Of a stretch of DNA of 64,000 nucleotides, positions 1 to 8,540 are shown piece after piece. The position numbers and the translations under genes were made by a program. Origin of the DNA: CAZQVA01 sp964596685 (GTDB lineage Bacteria; Chlamydiota; Chlamydiia; Chlamydiales; VFKH01); contig CAZQVA010000002.1 in NCBI GenBank assembly GCA_964596685.1, forward strand, positions 1 through 64,000. Direction: 5' to 3'. The stretch's first letter is position 1, and each line of letters starts with the position of its first letter. Under the pieces are notes generated by a model. That model was not told the DNA's origin and did no database searches. It was given only the letters and a program-made list of their open reading frames with translations.

Positions 1-900
1 AATACAGCCAAGGTATTCACAATGCTGTCTTCTTGACTTGTCTGTGGAGCTAGATATTTCTTAACCTCGGCTGCTGGGTTCCAGATCAAGGTGCGCAATC
101 CCAATTCCAAAGCAAACTCAAGGGTCATCAGAGCACCACCAACCAACCCGGGGTTTGCCTGCCAGAAGGCTTTAAGATTCTCCAAGGAGTGCTCTTCACG
201 CAGATCACGATACTCTTTGCTGGCGGCAGGGTTAAACCCAAAGTACTTGCCGGCAATGGCAACGACGGCAAACAAGAGTCCTGGATTCTCTTTGAATACG
301 GCCAGGGTATTCGAAATGCTGTCTTCTTGACTTGTCTGTGGAGCCAGGTGTTTTGTAACTTTGGCTGCTGGATTCCAAATCAAGGTGCGCAATCCCAATT
401 CCAAAGCAAACTCAAGGGTCATCAGAGCACCACCAACCAACCCAGGATTCGCTTTCCAAAAGGCCTTGAAATTGGCTGGTGAACGATCATTGAGCAGCTG
501 ATGATATTCTTTACTTGCCGAGGGGTTGAAGAGAAAATACTTCTCAGCAATCATAACGGAGGCAAATAGGAGCCCGGGGTTTTCTTGAAATACCTCAAAG
601 GTCCTTGAAATGTTGTCCTCTGCGCTTGTTGCCGGGTTAAGCTTGGAAAGATCAGCTGTAGGATTAAAGATAAGAAAGCGGAAAAGTTGTCTTGCACCTG
701 CTTGACCGCTCATCAACAACCCTCCCAAAATGCCGGGGTTACTATTCCAAAAGGCTTGCAGGTTCTTAAAAGAGGGATCGTTGAAAAGTGCCTCGTACTC
801 CCTTCTACAAGAGGGGTTAAAAATCACAAAGCGTGTTCCTTCAACAACACACCAAGTCAATAAAACAAGCGACGTTGTCAAAAGACCGGGCCACTTTTTC
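1..900 (-). repeat. Coding tandem repeats, 294-bp period
   Basis: Units at 1-294, 295-588 and 589 to about 900 lie in register. The marker AATAC at 1, 295 and 589 gives an exact 294-base spacing (98 codons). The first two units share long near-identical DNA blocks, for example 67-156 against 361-450, which indicates recent duplication. The next unit to the right is shifted by 18 bases and only similar at protein level. The array continues beyond the left edge, so copy number is unknown. Confidence 0.9.
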
Positions 901-2048
901 AGCAATTCGACCAAGTTATCTTTTGTTTGGTGTGTGCAGAGTGTTTTAATCTCCTGAACAGCATTAGGATTAAAGACAAATAAACGACAAGCTGTATCTA
1001 ATGCTGCTGTAAAAAACGCCGTCGTGCAACCCGATTTAAACATCTTTTCCAAATGATCTGGAGTTGGATTGTCGATATAGTTTTTAAAGGCATCTAATCG
1101 CTTGGGTGACAAGATCAGGAAGTTTAAGAGATCTTTTGCCGCAAAAGCGACGTTGCGGAAAACTGTGTAGGGCATGCGACGAAGACCACCGGTCGTTTGA
1201 CCATAGCGCGTCTTAAAGGCCTCTTCCACAGCTCCTTCCTCTGCCCACCAGTGGCTGCGCCCTACGGCAGCGTCAGAATGTATAGCAATGATCGCATGAT
1301 CGCGCATTCCAAGATCGCTATGTCCCGCCTTCTGCCATGCAATCGCCTCACTCGTTTCAGGGTCAAGATCAAAGAGAAAAGCATTAAAAACAAGGCGTAA
1401 CGCCATTCTTTGGGAATCATCCGAAAGCCCTGCAATGTAACTTTCTAACTTTGGCAGATTCACTATTCGGTAGTTGTCCTTCTTTCCTTTTTTCTTTGAT
1501 AACACCCCGCACTCTTGTAAATTCTCTTTTAGAACTGTAGCACTTTCTGTAAGCCCCGCTTGCTCTAACCGTTGATCCAGAAGTGGCTCAAGGCATTCAA
1601 CATGTTCCCTTTGAAAAGGCACAGTCAGTGCATGGCTCACCAGAGCCTTTCCAATCACCCGCATTTTAGTTTGGATGTTTTCTGATGATCCTTCTGGAAT
1701 GTAATCTTCAAGCTTTATATCAATATTCTTGTGCAAGGCCTCTTGTAGATTGGAGATAAAGACCGTAAGAAGGACGCCTTGCTCAGGAGGAAAGGGGGTC
1801 TTTTCCATGAGATGCTGAAATTCTGTGTATTCCTCCGGTGACAGCTCTCGATTATGTAACTGTTGGAAAAGAGCTGTGGCCGTGTCTGGTTCTAAGTTGG
1901 GTGTGGCCCTAATAGTTCCTTGCACAGCGCTTTGGGGAAAGACATTTGAGAGAAAAACTGTGATCAAGTTTTTGACCTTAGGCTCTGCAGTGGGTGAGAG
2001 ATAAAACTTCTCTACTGCGCGCAAATCTGATTCACTAATCTTAGGCAT
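1..2048 (-). CDS. Large tandem-repeat protein, C-terminus cut by window edge
   Basis: An uninterrupted reading frame runs from an ATG at 2048 to the left edge, giving at least 682 residues. An AAGGAG ribosome site lies about 8 bases upstream of the ATG. I do not recognise the family. Residues 1-360 are unique and soluble-looking. From about residue 385 the protein becomes an array of 98-residue units. Each unit joins two half-modules, each opening with NPGL and carrying FNPAA or WNPAA plus hydrophobic stretches. The two leftmost units are almost identical in DNA, the third has diverged, and a fourth is degenerate and about 6 residues longer. The gene follows a tolA-like gene on the same strand after a 102-base gap. 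Surface, secreted or lineage-specific effector roles are all possible; none is shown by the sequence. Confidence 0.85.
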   Translation of the reverse strand, partial: MPKISESDLRAVEKFYLSPTAEPKVKNLITVFLSNVFPQSAVQGTIRATPNLEPDTATALFQQLHNRELSPEEYTEFQHLMEKTPFPPEQGVLLTVFISNLQEALHKNIDIKLEDYIPEGSSENIQTKMRVIGKALVSHALTVPFQREHVECLEPLLDQRLEQAGLTESATVLKENLQECGVLSKKKGKKDNYRIVNLPKLESYIAGLSDDSQRMALRLVFNAFLFDLDPETSEAIAWQKAGHSDLGMRDHAIIAIHSDAAVGRSHWWAEEGAVEEAFKTRYGQTTGGLRRMPYTVFRNVAFAAKDLLNFLILSPKRLDAFKNYIDNPTPDHLEKMFKSGCTTAFFTAALDTACRLFVFNPNAVQEIKTLCTHQTKDNLVELLKKWPGLLTTSLVLLTWCVVEGTRFVIFNPSCRREYEALFNDPSFKNLQAFWNSNPGILGGLLMSGQAGARQLFRFLIFNPTADLSKLNPATSAEDNISRTFEVFQENPGLLFASVMIAEKYFLFNPSASKEYHQLLNDRSPANFKAFWKANPGLVGGALMTLEFALELGLRTLIWNPAAKVTKHLAPQTSQEDSISNTLAVFKENPGLLFAVVAIAGKYFGFNPAASKEYRDLREEHSLENLKAFWQANPGLVGGALMTLEFALELGLRTLIWNPAAEVKKYLAPQTSQEDSIVNTLAV

Positions 2049-2150
2049 TGTTTTATCTCCTTTTCTGTGTAATCCTAAAAATAACTAATATCAGGATCTT
2101 ACGCAATACCTATAATCAGCATTGAAACTGTTTAAAAAAATGTGAAATCT

Positions 2151-2939
2151 CTAATCGTTCGTGATGCTGATTGTGAACGTGTGTTCTTGAGAAAAAGGGC
2201 GCACAAGGGGAGGCAGCTGCATCTTTGGCAGTTTTTCTTCGATATAAGAGCGATTTTTTTTGCTTTTTGAGTCGATAATTTTTATAGATTTTACAGTGCC
2301 GTTTTCTAAAATCGTGATGCTGACACGTACATCACCATATTCTGGAAGGACAAGAATGGCTTGAAGATAGGCAACCAAACTCTCCGTGTAATCCTGCTCT
2401 GCTTGTGCAATTGTAGTGCCTGTGTTTTTTGCCGCGATGGGGGCCTTTCCTTTCGTTGTCTCATGTTTATCCATTCCAGACAAAAGTGCTGCTGCGGCTT
2501 TTTTTCTGGCTTGCAGAGCCTGATCTTTTTTGGAAGGTTCAGATTTTTTCGGCTTTTCAACAGTGGTTTTTTTTTCAGATACTTTTTCTGGCTTCTTCTC
2601 AACGGGCTTTTTAATAGGCTTTTTCTCTTCCGACTTCGACTTAGATGGGGCGGACTCCTTTTTTGGAGGAATCTTTAGAGATTCCTCCTTGGGCTCCTCT
2701 AATGGCTCGGGATCTGGTGCGATAAGAAGTGGTGAGGTTGACTCTTCCATTTGTTCAATAACCTCAGTGGGTTCTTGTAAAACAGGCGCATGGGTAATTG
2801 GATTAAGTTGAATGGTTTGGATGGCAAGAGCGTGATGTTTGGGTGGTAAAGGGAGCGCAGGTTCCATAATTAAATAAACAATCACACCAAGATGGATGCT
2901 AACGACTGTAACAATAATCTTACGTGTAAGAGAGACCAT
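2151..2939 (-). CDS. tolA: TolA/TonB-like periplasm-spanning protein
   Basis: This 262-residue protein has the TolA/TonB layout. A single N-terminal membrane segment covers about residues 8-26. It is followed by a long Pro/Glu/Lys-rich spacer (about 45-150) and a small C-terminal domain (about 180-262) with the alternating pattern of the TonB/TolA C-domain. It would couple the proton-driven ExbB/ExbD motor in the inner membrane to an outer-membrane or peptidoglycan partner. The gene lies 8 bases after exbD and is co-directional with it and exbB, which supports the call. No tolB or pal follows; the next gene is the repeat protein at 1-2048. TonB is the alternative name. Confidence 0.75.
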   Translation of the reverse strand: MVSLTRKIIVTVVSIHLGVIVYLIMEPALPLPPKHHALAIQTIQLNPITHAPVLQEPTEVIEQMEESTSPLLIAPDPEPLEEPKEESLKIPPKKESAPSKSKSEEKKPIKKPVEKKPEKVSEKKTTVEKPKKSEPSKKDQALQARKKAAAALLSGMDKHETTKGKAPIAAKNTGTTIAQAEQDYTESLVAYLQAILVLPEYGDVRVSITILENGTVKSIKIIDSKSKKNRSYIEEKLPKMQLPPLVRPFSQEHTFTISITND

Positions 2940-2947
2940 TCTACCCC

Positions 2948-3370
2948 TTAAGAAGCAGGTGCAAGTAAAACGTGCATTTGATCAAACCCAGCTTCTTCGC
3001 AGCAGCGTTTGATCTCCTGATATGTTCCAAAATGTGCCTCTTTGTCGTGAAATAACATGGGTTTAGTGTTGGGATGGACAGAGTGAAGGATTCGCAGGCG
3101 CTCTGTGAGTTTTGTCAATGGTATTGGTTGCTTATCAATCCAGATAGTGTTGTCTTTTCGGACATAGATGCAACAGGGATTATTTTCCATGTCTGCCATA
3201 GCAATTTCTTCCGATGAGGGTGCAGCATTCGCTAAAGAGACATGATCAAGTTCTAGAAGAGGCGCTACGACAATAAACATGATGAGAATCACAAAAACCA
3301 CATCAATTAATGGCGTTAGATTGATAGGAGGCTCTTCCGTGTCTGTCAATGAACGGATTCGACGCGTCAT
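2948..3370 (-). CDS. exbD: ExbD/TolR-family biopolymer transport protein
   Basis: The protein has 140 residues, the normal size for ExbD/TolR. A short cytoplasmic N-terminus leads into one transmembrane helix at about residues 20-40. The helix begins NLTPLIDVVFVILIMF and includes the conserved Asp that carries protons in this family. The rest is a periplasmic domain. With ExbB it forms the proton-motive-force motor that drives TolA/TonB. The gene lies 2 bases after exbB and 8 before the tolA-like gene, in one leftward operon. Confidence 0.9.
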   Translation of the reverse strand: MTRRIRSLTDTEEPPINLTPLIDVVFVILIMFIVVAPLLELDHVSLANAAPSSEEIAMADMENNPCCIYVRKDNTIWIDKQPIPLTKLTERLRILHSVHPNTKPMLFHDKEAHFGTYQEIKRCCEEAGFDQMHVLLAPAS

Positions 3371-3372
3371 CC

Positions 3373-4065
3373 TTACCCCTTTTGTGTGGTACCATACTGC
3401 ATTTGAACGGTAGCTAAGAGGAATGAAGAGAACTCTTGCATCTCAGTATGCATTTCTCTGTTGCCATTCTTGAGCAGATTGTAACCGATTAACGCGGGAA
3501 TAGCGACAAGTAGCCCTAAAATTGTGGTACCAAGTGCCATAGCTAGTCCAGCTAAGATGGCATCATTGGAAACTCCTGCAGTTTTGTTACTCATCTGAGC
3601 AAACGTAGTCAGGATTCCCCATACAGTGCCCAATAAGCCTAAAAATGGTCCCAATGTGGTAATGGTGGATAATAAAAAGAGGTGGCGTTCTAAATATTTA
3701 ATGGTTTGAGAAGTGCAAATTTCTAGATAAGTGCCGATGAGATCAAGATCACTCCCCTGTAAGCCGGCCATTTCTTGATTTTTATTGAGAAGGATTTGTG
3801 TATGGTGTTTAAGGACGTGATAAAGCTTGAGGAAGGGGTGGTCAGTTGAGGTTGCCTGTATGTTCAGTTTAAGGAGGTGGGCATGATGTTTTTCCACCTC
3901 ATTTTGAAAATGGTGTGCCGCCTTGCGTACGCGTCGCAATTGCAACCATTTGTATGTAAGAACAATCCAACTTATGCATGAAAGGAACAAAAGGCTTAAA
4001 AATATTGCTTTCCCTGCTCCGTCAGATTGAAGATAGGAATGAATAAGGGCCTGAGAACCATTCAT
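3373..4065 (-). CDS. exbB: ExbB/TolQ-family proton channel
   Basis: The protein has 230 residues and three membrane segments in the ExbB/TolQ pattern: one near residues 18-38 and two near 130-155 and 165-190. The stretch LLSTITTLGPFLGLLGTVWG and the later GLAMALGTTILGLLVAIPA are the signature MotA/TolQ/ExbB helices. It forms the inner-membrane ring around ExbD and powers the tolA-like protein encoded downstream. It follows ychF by 11 bases with AGAGG just before its ATG, so co-transcription with ychF is likely. Confidence 0.9.
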   Translation of the reverse strand: MNGSQALIHSYLQSDGAGKAIFLSLLFLSCISWIVLTYKWLQLRRVRKAAHHFQNEVEKHHAHLLKLNIQATSTDHPFLKLYHVLKHHTQILLNKNQEMAGLQGSDLDLIGTYLEICTSQTIKYLERHLFLLSTITTLGPFLGLLGTVWGILTTFAQMSNKTAGVSNDAILAGLAMALGTTILGLLVAIPALIGYNLLKNGNREMHTEMQEFSSFLLATVQMQYGTTQKG

Positions 4066-4076
4066 GAATAACCTCT

Positions 4077-5174
4077 TTAGTTGTGAAAGAAGAGCATTAC
4101 ATCGCCATCTTGGACAATATAGTCTCTTCCCTCAAAGCGTACGCGACCCGCCTCTTTTGCGCCAGCTTTGCCTCCATATTTGACCATATCCTCAAAAGAA
4201 ATGACTTCAGCGCGAATGAATCCTTTTTCCATATCGCTGTGAATTTTGCCTGCAGCTTGGCTGGCAGTTTGACCACGTTGAATAGTCCATGCTCTTGCTT
4301 CTTGTGGACCCGCAGTTAGGAAGGTAATGAGGCCTAACATATCATATGATGCCCGAATTAAGCGATCCAATCCGCATTCCTTCATGCCAAGAGATTCTAA
4401 CCACTCTTTGCGCTCTTCATTGGGAAGCTGAGCGAGTTCTGCTTCTAATTTACTGCAAATAATGATGACCTCTGCACCTTGCATCTTGGCATAGTCTTGT
4501 AATGCTTTAACATGAGGAGAAGGAGTGGTTGCTGTGAGTTCATCTTCCAGGACGTTAGCAACATACAGGACCTTTTTCTTTGTTAAAAATTGATAGGGCT
4601 CAATAAGCCTCTCTTCTTCTTTTGAAACATCAAGGGTTCTCAGAGGTTGGTTGTTGTTCAAATGTGCTTCTGCTCGCTTAAGAAGTTGGCAAATTGTTGC
4701 ACTCTCGGGATTGCTACGCGCTTGCTTTTCAACTTTTTTCAAGCTATTTTCCAACGATTGCATGTCCGCTAGAATGAGCTCAGTATTGATTACCTCTGCA
4801 TCGCCTACAGGGTCAACTTTACCATGCACGTGCACAACATTTTCTTCTTCGAAACAGCGTACAACTTGTAAAATGGCGTTAGTTTGACGGATATGCGATA
4901 AGAATTGATTGCCAAGGCCTTCTCCTAGCGAGGCCCCCTTCACGATGCCAGCAATATCAACAAATGTAGTGAGGGCCGGCACCTCGCGTTCACTTTTTGC
5001 AAGAACAACTAACTGCTTCAGGCGTGGATCAGGAACAGGAACAACTCCATGATTTGGATCGATGGTACAAAATGGATAGTTTGCAGCATCCACCTCATTG
5101 CCCGTTAATGCATTAAAAAGTGTAGATTTACCGACGTTAGGAAGGCCAACAATGCCACAAGAAAGACTGCTCAT
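4077..5174 (-). CDS. ychF: Redox-regulated ATPase YchF (Obg-like)
   Basis: The 365-residue protein matches YchF/OLA1 in length and layout. The P-loop GLPNVGKSTLFNALTG lies at about residues 10-26, followed by the switch region DIAGIVKGASLGEGLGNQFL, a helical insertion, and a C-terminal TGS domain ending in GDVMLFFHN. The family hydrolyses ATP rather than GTP and binds ribosomes; its cellular role is loosely defined. The gene heads the leftward operon with exbB, exbD and tolA-like. A good promoter lies 30 bases upstream. Confidence 0.97.
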   Translation of the reverse strand: MSSLSCGIVGLPNVGKSTLFNALTGNEVDAANYPFCTIDPNHGVVPVPDPRLKQLVVLAKSEREVPALTTFVDIAGIVKGASLGEGLGNQFLSHIRQTNAILQVVRCFEEENVVHVHGKVDPVGDAEVINTELILADMQSLENSLKKVEKQARSNPESATICQLLKRAEAHLNNNQPLRTLDVSKEEERLIEPYQFLTKKKVLYVANVLEDELTATTPSPHVKALQDYAKMQGAEVIIICSKLEAELAQLPNEERKEWLESLGMKECGLDRLIRASYDMLGLITFLTAGPQEARAWTIQRGQTASQAAGKIHSDMEKGFIRAEVISFEDMVKYGGKAGAKEAGRVRFEGRDYIVQDGDVMLFFHN

Positions 5175-5203
5175 AGAATACTCAAAATTATGCTGAATTT
5201 GGT

Positions 5204-5233
5204 ATTATACACGGAGATTTACTGTCACTGCAA
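5204..5233 (-). promoter_or_regulatory. Sigma-70-type promoter for ychF operon
   Basis: On the minus strand TTGCAG (228-233 of the 5000s) is followed after 18 bases by TATAAT (5204-5209). This is close to consensus and lies about 30 bases before the ychF start. It sits in the short divergent gap shared with the epimerase gene. Confidence 0.6.
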
Positions 5234-5241
5234 GGTTTGTC

Positions 5242-6183
5242 ATGAAAAAAATCGCCATAACGGGAGCTGCGGGATTTATTGGCTTTCATTTAGTAAAGGC
5301 ATTAAGAGCACTCAACTATGATGTTGTCGCTTTTGACAATTTTAATGACTATTATGATCCCCTTTTAAAAAAAGCACGTTGCGAACAGCTTGACATTCAG
5401 GTCGAAAAGATAGATTTAATCGACAAAGATGCTTTAGAAGATTTTCTTAAAGCGCATCGGCCAGATATTGTTATTAATTTGGCCGCGCAAGCAGGTGTCA
5501 GATATTGCATGACACATCCCGATGCCTATGTTGATTCCAACCTTCGTGGGTTTGTTAATCTACTCGAGGCAATGCGTACGGTTGGAATCTCAAGGCTGAT
5601 CTATGCTTCGTCATCTTCTGTGTATGGCAATCAGGAGGTCCCGTTCCGTGAAAATGCCTCGACGGACCGTCCTTTGAATCTTTATGGAGCAACGAAAAAA
5701 GCCAATGAGACTATTGCATATGCCTATCATCATGCATGGCATATGGAGTGTATTGGCTTGAGATTTTTTACCGTTTATGGTCCATGGGGACGTCCAGATA
5801 TGGCATATTATACTTTTACTAAGGCGCTTTATGAAGGCTCTCCTATCACTCTGTACAATAGTGGTTTAATGGAGCGCGACTTTACGTATATCGACGATAT
5901 CGTTGCAGGGATTGTTGGCGCACTTGCCTTTCCCTTGCCTTTTGCATTATTTAACTTGGGTGGGCATGTCACGACTACTGTGCGAGATTTTCTCGGTATA
6001 CTTGAAGAGGCAACAGGAAAAAAAGCTCATATCGTGCATCACCCTCTCGATAGAGCTGAAATGGTGCGCACATGGGCAGAGATCGAATCTGCGCATAAGT
6101 ATTTAGGATTTACCCCAAAAATAGCCTTAAAAGAGGGCTTGACACGTTTTGTCAATTGGTATAAGGAGTGGCATTGCACATAA
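5242..6183 (+). CDS. NAD-dependent nucleotide-sugar epimerase (GAE/WbpP type)
   Basis: The 313-residue protein is an extended short-chain dehydrogenase/reductase. The NAD-binding glycine motif GAAGFIGFHL is at residues 7-16, the serine region SSSSVYG near 125, and the catalytic YGATK (Tyr and Lys) near 150. The sequence around DNFNDYYDPLLKKAR and the later RDFTYIDDIV resemble UDP-glucuronate 4-epimerases. It would interconvert UDP-hexoses or UDP-hexuronates in the cytoplasm for surface glycan synthesis. It stands alone, divergent from ychF and convergent with the lipoprotein gene. The exact substrate cannot be read from sequence. Confidence 0.88.
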   Translation: MKKIAITGAAGFIGFHLVKALRALNYDVVAFDNFNDYYDPLLKKARCEQLDIQVEKIDLIDKDALEDFLKAHRPDIVINLAAQAGVRYCMTHPDAYVDSNLRGFVNLLEAMRTVGISRLIYASSSSVYGNQEVPFRENASTDRPLNLYGATKKANETIAYAYHHAWHMECIGLRFFTVYGPWGRPDMAYYTFTKALYEGSPITLYNSGLMERDFTYIDDIVAGIVGALAFPLPFALFNLGGHVTTTVRDFLGILEEATGKKAHIVHHPLDRAEMVRTWAEIESAHKYLGFTPKIALKEGLTRFVNWYKEWHCT

Positions 6184-6189
6184 GATGAA

Positions 6190-6399
6190 TTAATTTTTTG
6201 ACCATTTGGCATCATTCCAGGGGTAAATGGGATAGCGTTTCACTGTTAAAGTGCATTCTGGTGTTTGATGCTCGGGTAAGTTCTCAATCTCATCAATTTT
6301 GGCATGTTGCTCTTTCCATGCAAGCTGCTCACTTTCCTCCATTGAAGAACACCCACATAGTAGAGTGCAGAGCGGAATAGAAAATAATAGACTTCTCAT
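6190..6399 (-). CDS. Small predicted lipoprotein
   Basis: The protein has 69 residues from the ATG at 6399, one base after the ftsQ stop. An in-frame ATG at 6420 would overlap ftsQ. The N-terminus MRSLLFSIPLCTLLCGC is a lipoprotein signal peptide with lipobox LLCGC, so the mature protein should be a lipid-anchored envelope peptide of about 53 residues. The rest is hydrophilic and matches nothing I recognise. Its position as last gene of the glycosyltransferase-kinase-ftsQ run suggests an envelope or division accessory role, but this is inference only. Confidence 0.65.
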   Translation of the reverse strand: MRSLLFSIPLCTLLCGCSSMEESEQLAWKEQHAKIDEIENLPEHQTPECTLTVKRYPIYPWNDAKWSKN

Positions 6400-6400
6400 A

Positions 6401-7147
6401 CTATTCCCCATAAATGGCAAATTGGTTCATACGTAAGTCAAGTGTTTGAAAAGATTTCGGATTTGCAAGGCGCAAGCGGATTGTTTCAAATTTTTGCCAT
6501 TGTTCTAACCATCCTTCTGTCTTGAGACGCAATAACCATTGGATAGCATGCTGACGATCTTGGACAAGTACAACAATGCCCCTTTTACCAAAGCGAGGGT
6601 TATCACTGTCAGCGACATCGATAAAGATGATTTTAGCCCAGGGGCTCTCCATTTTTAAAAGGTCATCCGCAATTTTCCAGCGTTCGAGAAGTATTTCCTG
6701 ATCACTTTCTAAAGCATAACCCAGGTGTACAAAGGATAAACGTTTGGGAGTATAAAAAGGAAATAATGGAAAAGGAACCCCATGTTGGTCAATGGCAAAG
6801 TCGGGAGATTCATAAAGCAGAGCTTCAGGTTGTCGCATCACATAGTCCACCTCAATATGACCAACGCGCCCTTTTGCAACGTGGACATCTTCAATCCAAG
6901 GGAGTTTTGCAAGGGTAAGCTCTGCTTGCCGCGTATCGAATGCATCCCACGTTGTCGCTTTCAAATTGAGTAAAGATGCCAGTAGTGAATTCGGAAGCTC
7001 TTCTGGGCTTGATGTTGTTTGTACAATATGCGTAATAGGAATAGGGCTTGACCACTGCCATCGGATGCCAAGAATTGCAAGAGAGAATACGCTGGTAGCG
7101 CACAAGATACCGATTCCCCAGCACCAAGCTTCCTTACGCATTAGCAT
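6401..7147 (-). CDS. ftsQ: Cell division protein FtsQ/DivIB family
   Basis: The 248-residue bitopic protein has one transmembrane segment at about residues 9-28. A POTRA-like region follows with the typical pattern LPWIEDVHVAK, then VDYVMRQPEALL and DQHGVPFPLFP, and then a C-terminal beta domain. FtsQ links early and late divisome proteins. Chlamydiae lack FtsZ but keep some divisome and peptidoglycan proteins, so its retention makes sense. The gene overlaps the end of the upstream PI3/4-kinase-like gene by 14 bases. Sequence conservation is modest, as usual for FtsQ. Confidence 0.8.
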   Translation of the reverse strand: MLMRKEAWCWGIGILCATSVFSLAILGIRWQWSSPIPITHIVQTTSSPEELPNSLLASLLNLKATTWDAFDTRQAELTLAKLPWIEDVHVAKGRVGHIEVDYVMRQPEALLYESPDFAIDQHGVPFPLFPFYTPKRLSFVHLGYALESDQEILLERWKIADDLLKMESPWAKIIFIDVADSDNPRFGKRGIVVLVQDRQHAIQWLLRLKTEGWLEQWQKFETIRLRLANPKSFQTLDLRMNQFAIYGE

Positions 7148-8540
7148 TTTTTTTGAATTCCTTGTTGATTCTCTTTAGGGCGGCAATTTCTTGTGTGGTA
7201 CGCTTTTCAGGATGCATGGGCATAGCAATATATTTTTTCACAATGTCTTCTGCTGCGGACATGAGTGTCAACTTGCGCCCAATGACTTCACTCAACCATC
7301 TTGGATGCATTAAACACATCGTATCAAAAACAGTTAAATCCATTTTAACCGCATTTTTGAGGAATGCAATACGCTCTTGCATGCGATCAAGGGCTGCTAT
7401 TTCTAAACGACAAAATTTTTTTAATTCATGAATGAGGCTTTCTGTCGGTAATGCCTCTATAAGACACCTCAAGGAACTTTCAAAAGGCGCATGGAGTTGA
7501 GACCATGAATTAAAATGAGAGAAAGAATATTTGCGATGAATAAGGCTAAAACATAACCCGTGATCAATAGCCACCAATTTTTTACCATCTGTAAGAAGAT
7601 TTGCGGCATTGCGATCACAATTGCCGATGATCATGTCGAGAATAATCAACTTTTGGATGTCTATTAGATTTATTCCAAGGAGTCCTTGAGGGGTAATTTC
7701 AAGGATATGTTTCAATGAGGGGCAAAAAGTTTGCAAAGAACCAATTTTTGTTTTTGGGTTTGGTAGAAAACCACCTTCCAAGGGTTCATAAAAAAGATCA
7801 TGATGCAATTGTGCATAGGTTGTTACGGGGACAATCCCCAGCTGCATAAAATCATCCACCCTCCAAGCAGCGACCTCTCTGTGAATTCCTGTTCCAGAAA
7901 ATGCTGTTCCCATATATGTGCCAAATGCATTTTTATGCATTCTATTGTCGGGATTGTGGCATGCCCCAATTTCTTCATCGCAAGGTTTAAAAATTGCGAG
8001 TGTACGGCCCTGTGGGGATGTAATAAAATAAGAGCCGGAACATCCTGATTTAGGTTTTTGTGGAATTGTTCCCTGCATTAATGACGATTGGCATGCTAAA
8101 ACAAGAGGATGGAAGCGATCTTTATCCACGCATCTTTTAAGGGTTTTTAGTAGATGCACTTGCCACAGACTGCGTCGTTGATAATTTTTAAGAATGGTTG
8201 AGAGTTTTTTGATGTAAGGCGAAGGGATATTTTCATTCTCTAGCTTTTGAATGATTTTTTCAGCCAGAGCGCACGTATGATGAGAAAGTGGTTTTAGTAG
8301 AGAGAGATTAGGGGGATTTTTAATCTCATGACAAAAGAACCATAAGGAGTGTTCAATACTCTGATAGAGTCTTTTTTTTGCTCTTAATCGAAACAGATTC
8401 CGTAGAGTAGAAGATGAATAAAAAACTTTCCCAGATTTTTCGGCAAAAAGATGCTTAAATGAGTGTTTAAGAAGGAATTGTAGGTTTTTTAGGCTTGTTG
8501 TGGGATCAAACTCTATGGAAAATCTTGTTTGCAATTTCAT
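7134..8540 (-). CDS. PI3/4-kinase-fold protein
   Basis: The 468-residue protein shows the core of the phosphatidylinositol 3/4-kinase superfamily. A nucleotide-binding beta region GSYFITSPQGRTLAIFKP lies near residues 170-187. The catalytic loop IIGNCDRNAANLL has Asp309 and Asn314, and the metal-binding triplet is DHG at Asp326 in VAIDHGLCF. Both catalytic acids are therefore present and activity is plausible. The first ~165 residues are basic, helical and unrecognised. Bacterial members act on lipids or proteins; the substrate here is unknown. The gene overlaps the upstream glycosyltransferase by 4 bases and ftsQ downstream by 14, so it is expressed with envelope genes. A role as a host-directed effector or as an internal kinase cannot be separated from sequence. 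Confidence 0.8.
   Translation of the reverse strand: MKLQTRFSIEFDPTTSLKNLQFLLKHSFKHLFAEKSGKVFYSSSTLRNLFRLRAKKRLYQSIEHSLWFFCHEIKNPPNLSLLKPLSHHTCALAEKIIQKLENENIPSPYIKKLSTILKNYQRRSLWQVHLLKTLKRCVDKDRFHPLVLACQSSLMQGTIPQKPKSGCSGSYFITSPQGRTLAIFKPCDEEIGACHNPDNRMHKNAFGTYMGTAFSGTGIHREVAAWRVDDFMQLGIVPVTTYAQLHHDLFYEPLEGGFLPNPKTKIGSLQTFCPSLKHILEITPQGLLGINLIDIQKLIILDMIIGNCDRNAANLLTDGKKLVAIDHGLCFSLIHRKYSFSHFNSWSQLHAPFESSLRCLIEALPTESLIHELKKFCRLEIAALDRMQERIAFLKNAVKMDLTVFDTMCLMHPRWLSEVIGRKLTLMSAAEDIVKKYIAMPMHPEKRTTQEIAALKRINKEFKKNANA

Noticed and set aside
1..900. Regularly spaced repeats that could suggest a CRISPR array
   Set aside because: The period is 294 bases, there are no short repeats with unique spacers, and the whole stretch is one open reading frame on the minus strand.
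91..1400. Several plus-strand open frames in the repeat region
   Set aside because: They are antisense shadows of the continuous minus-strand gene at 1-2048 and recur with the DNA repeat.
2361..2811. Plus-strand frames rich in Phe, Leu and Cys
   Set aside because: They mirror the Lys/Glu-rich linker of the tolA-like gene; composition is a by-product of the opposite strand.
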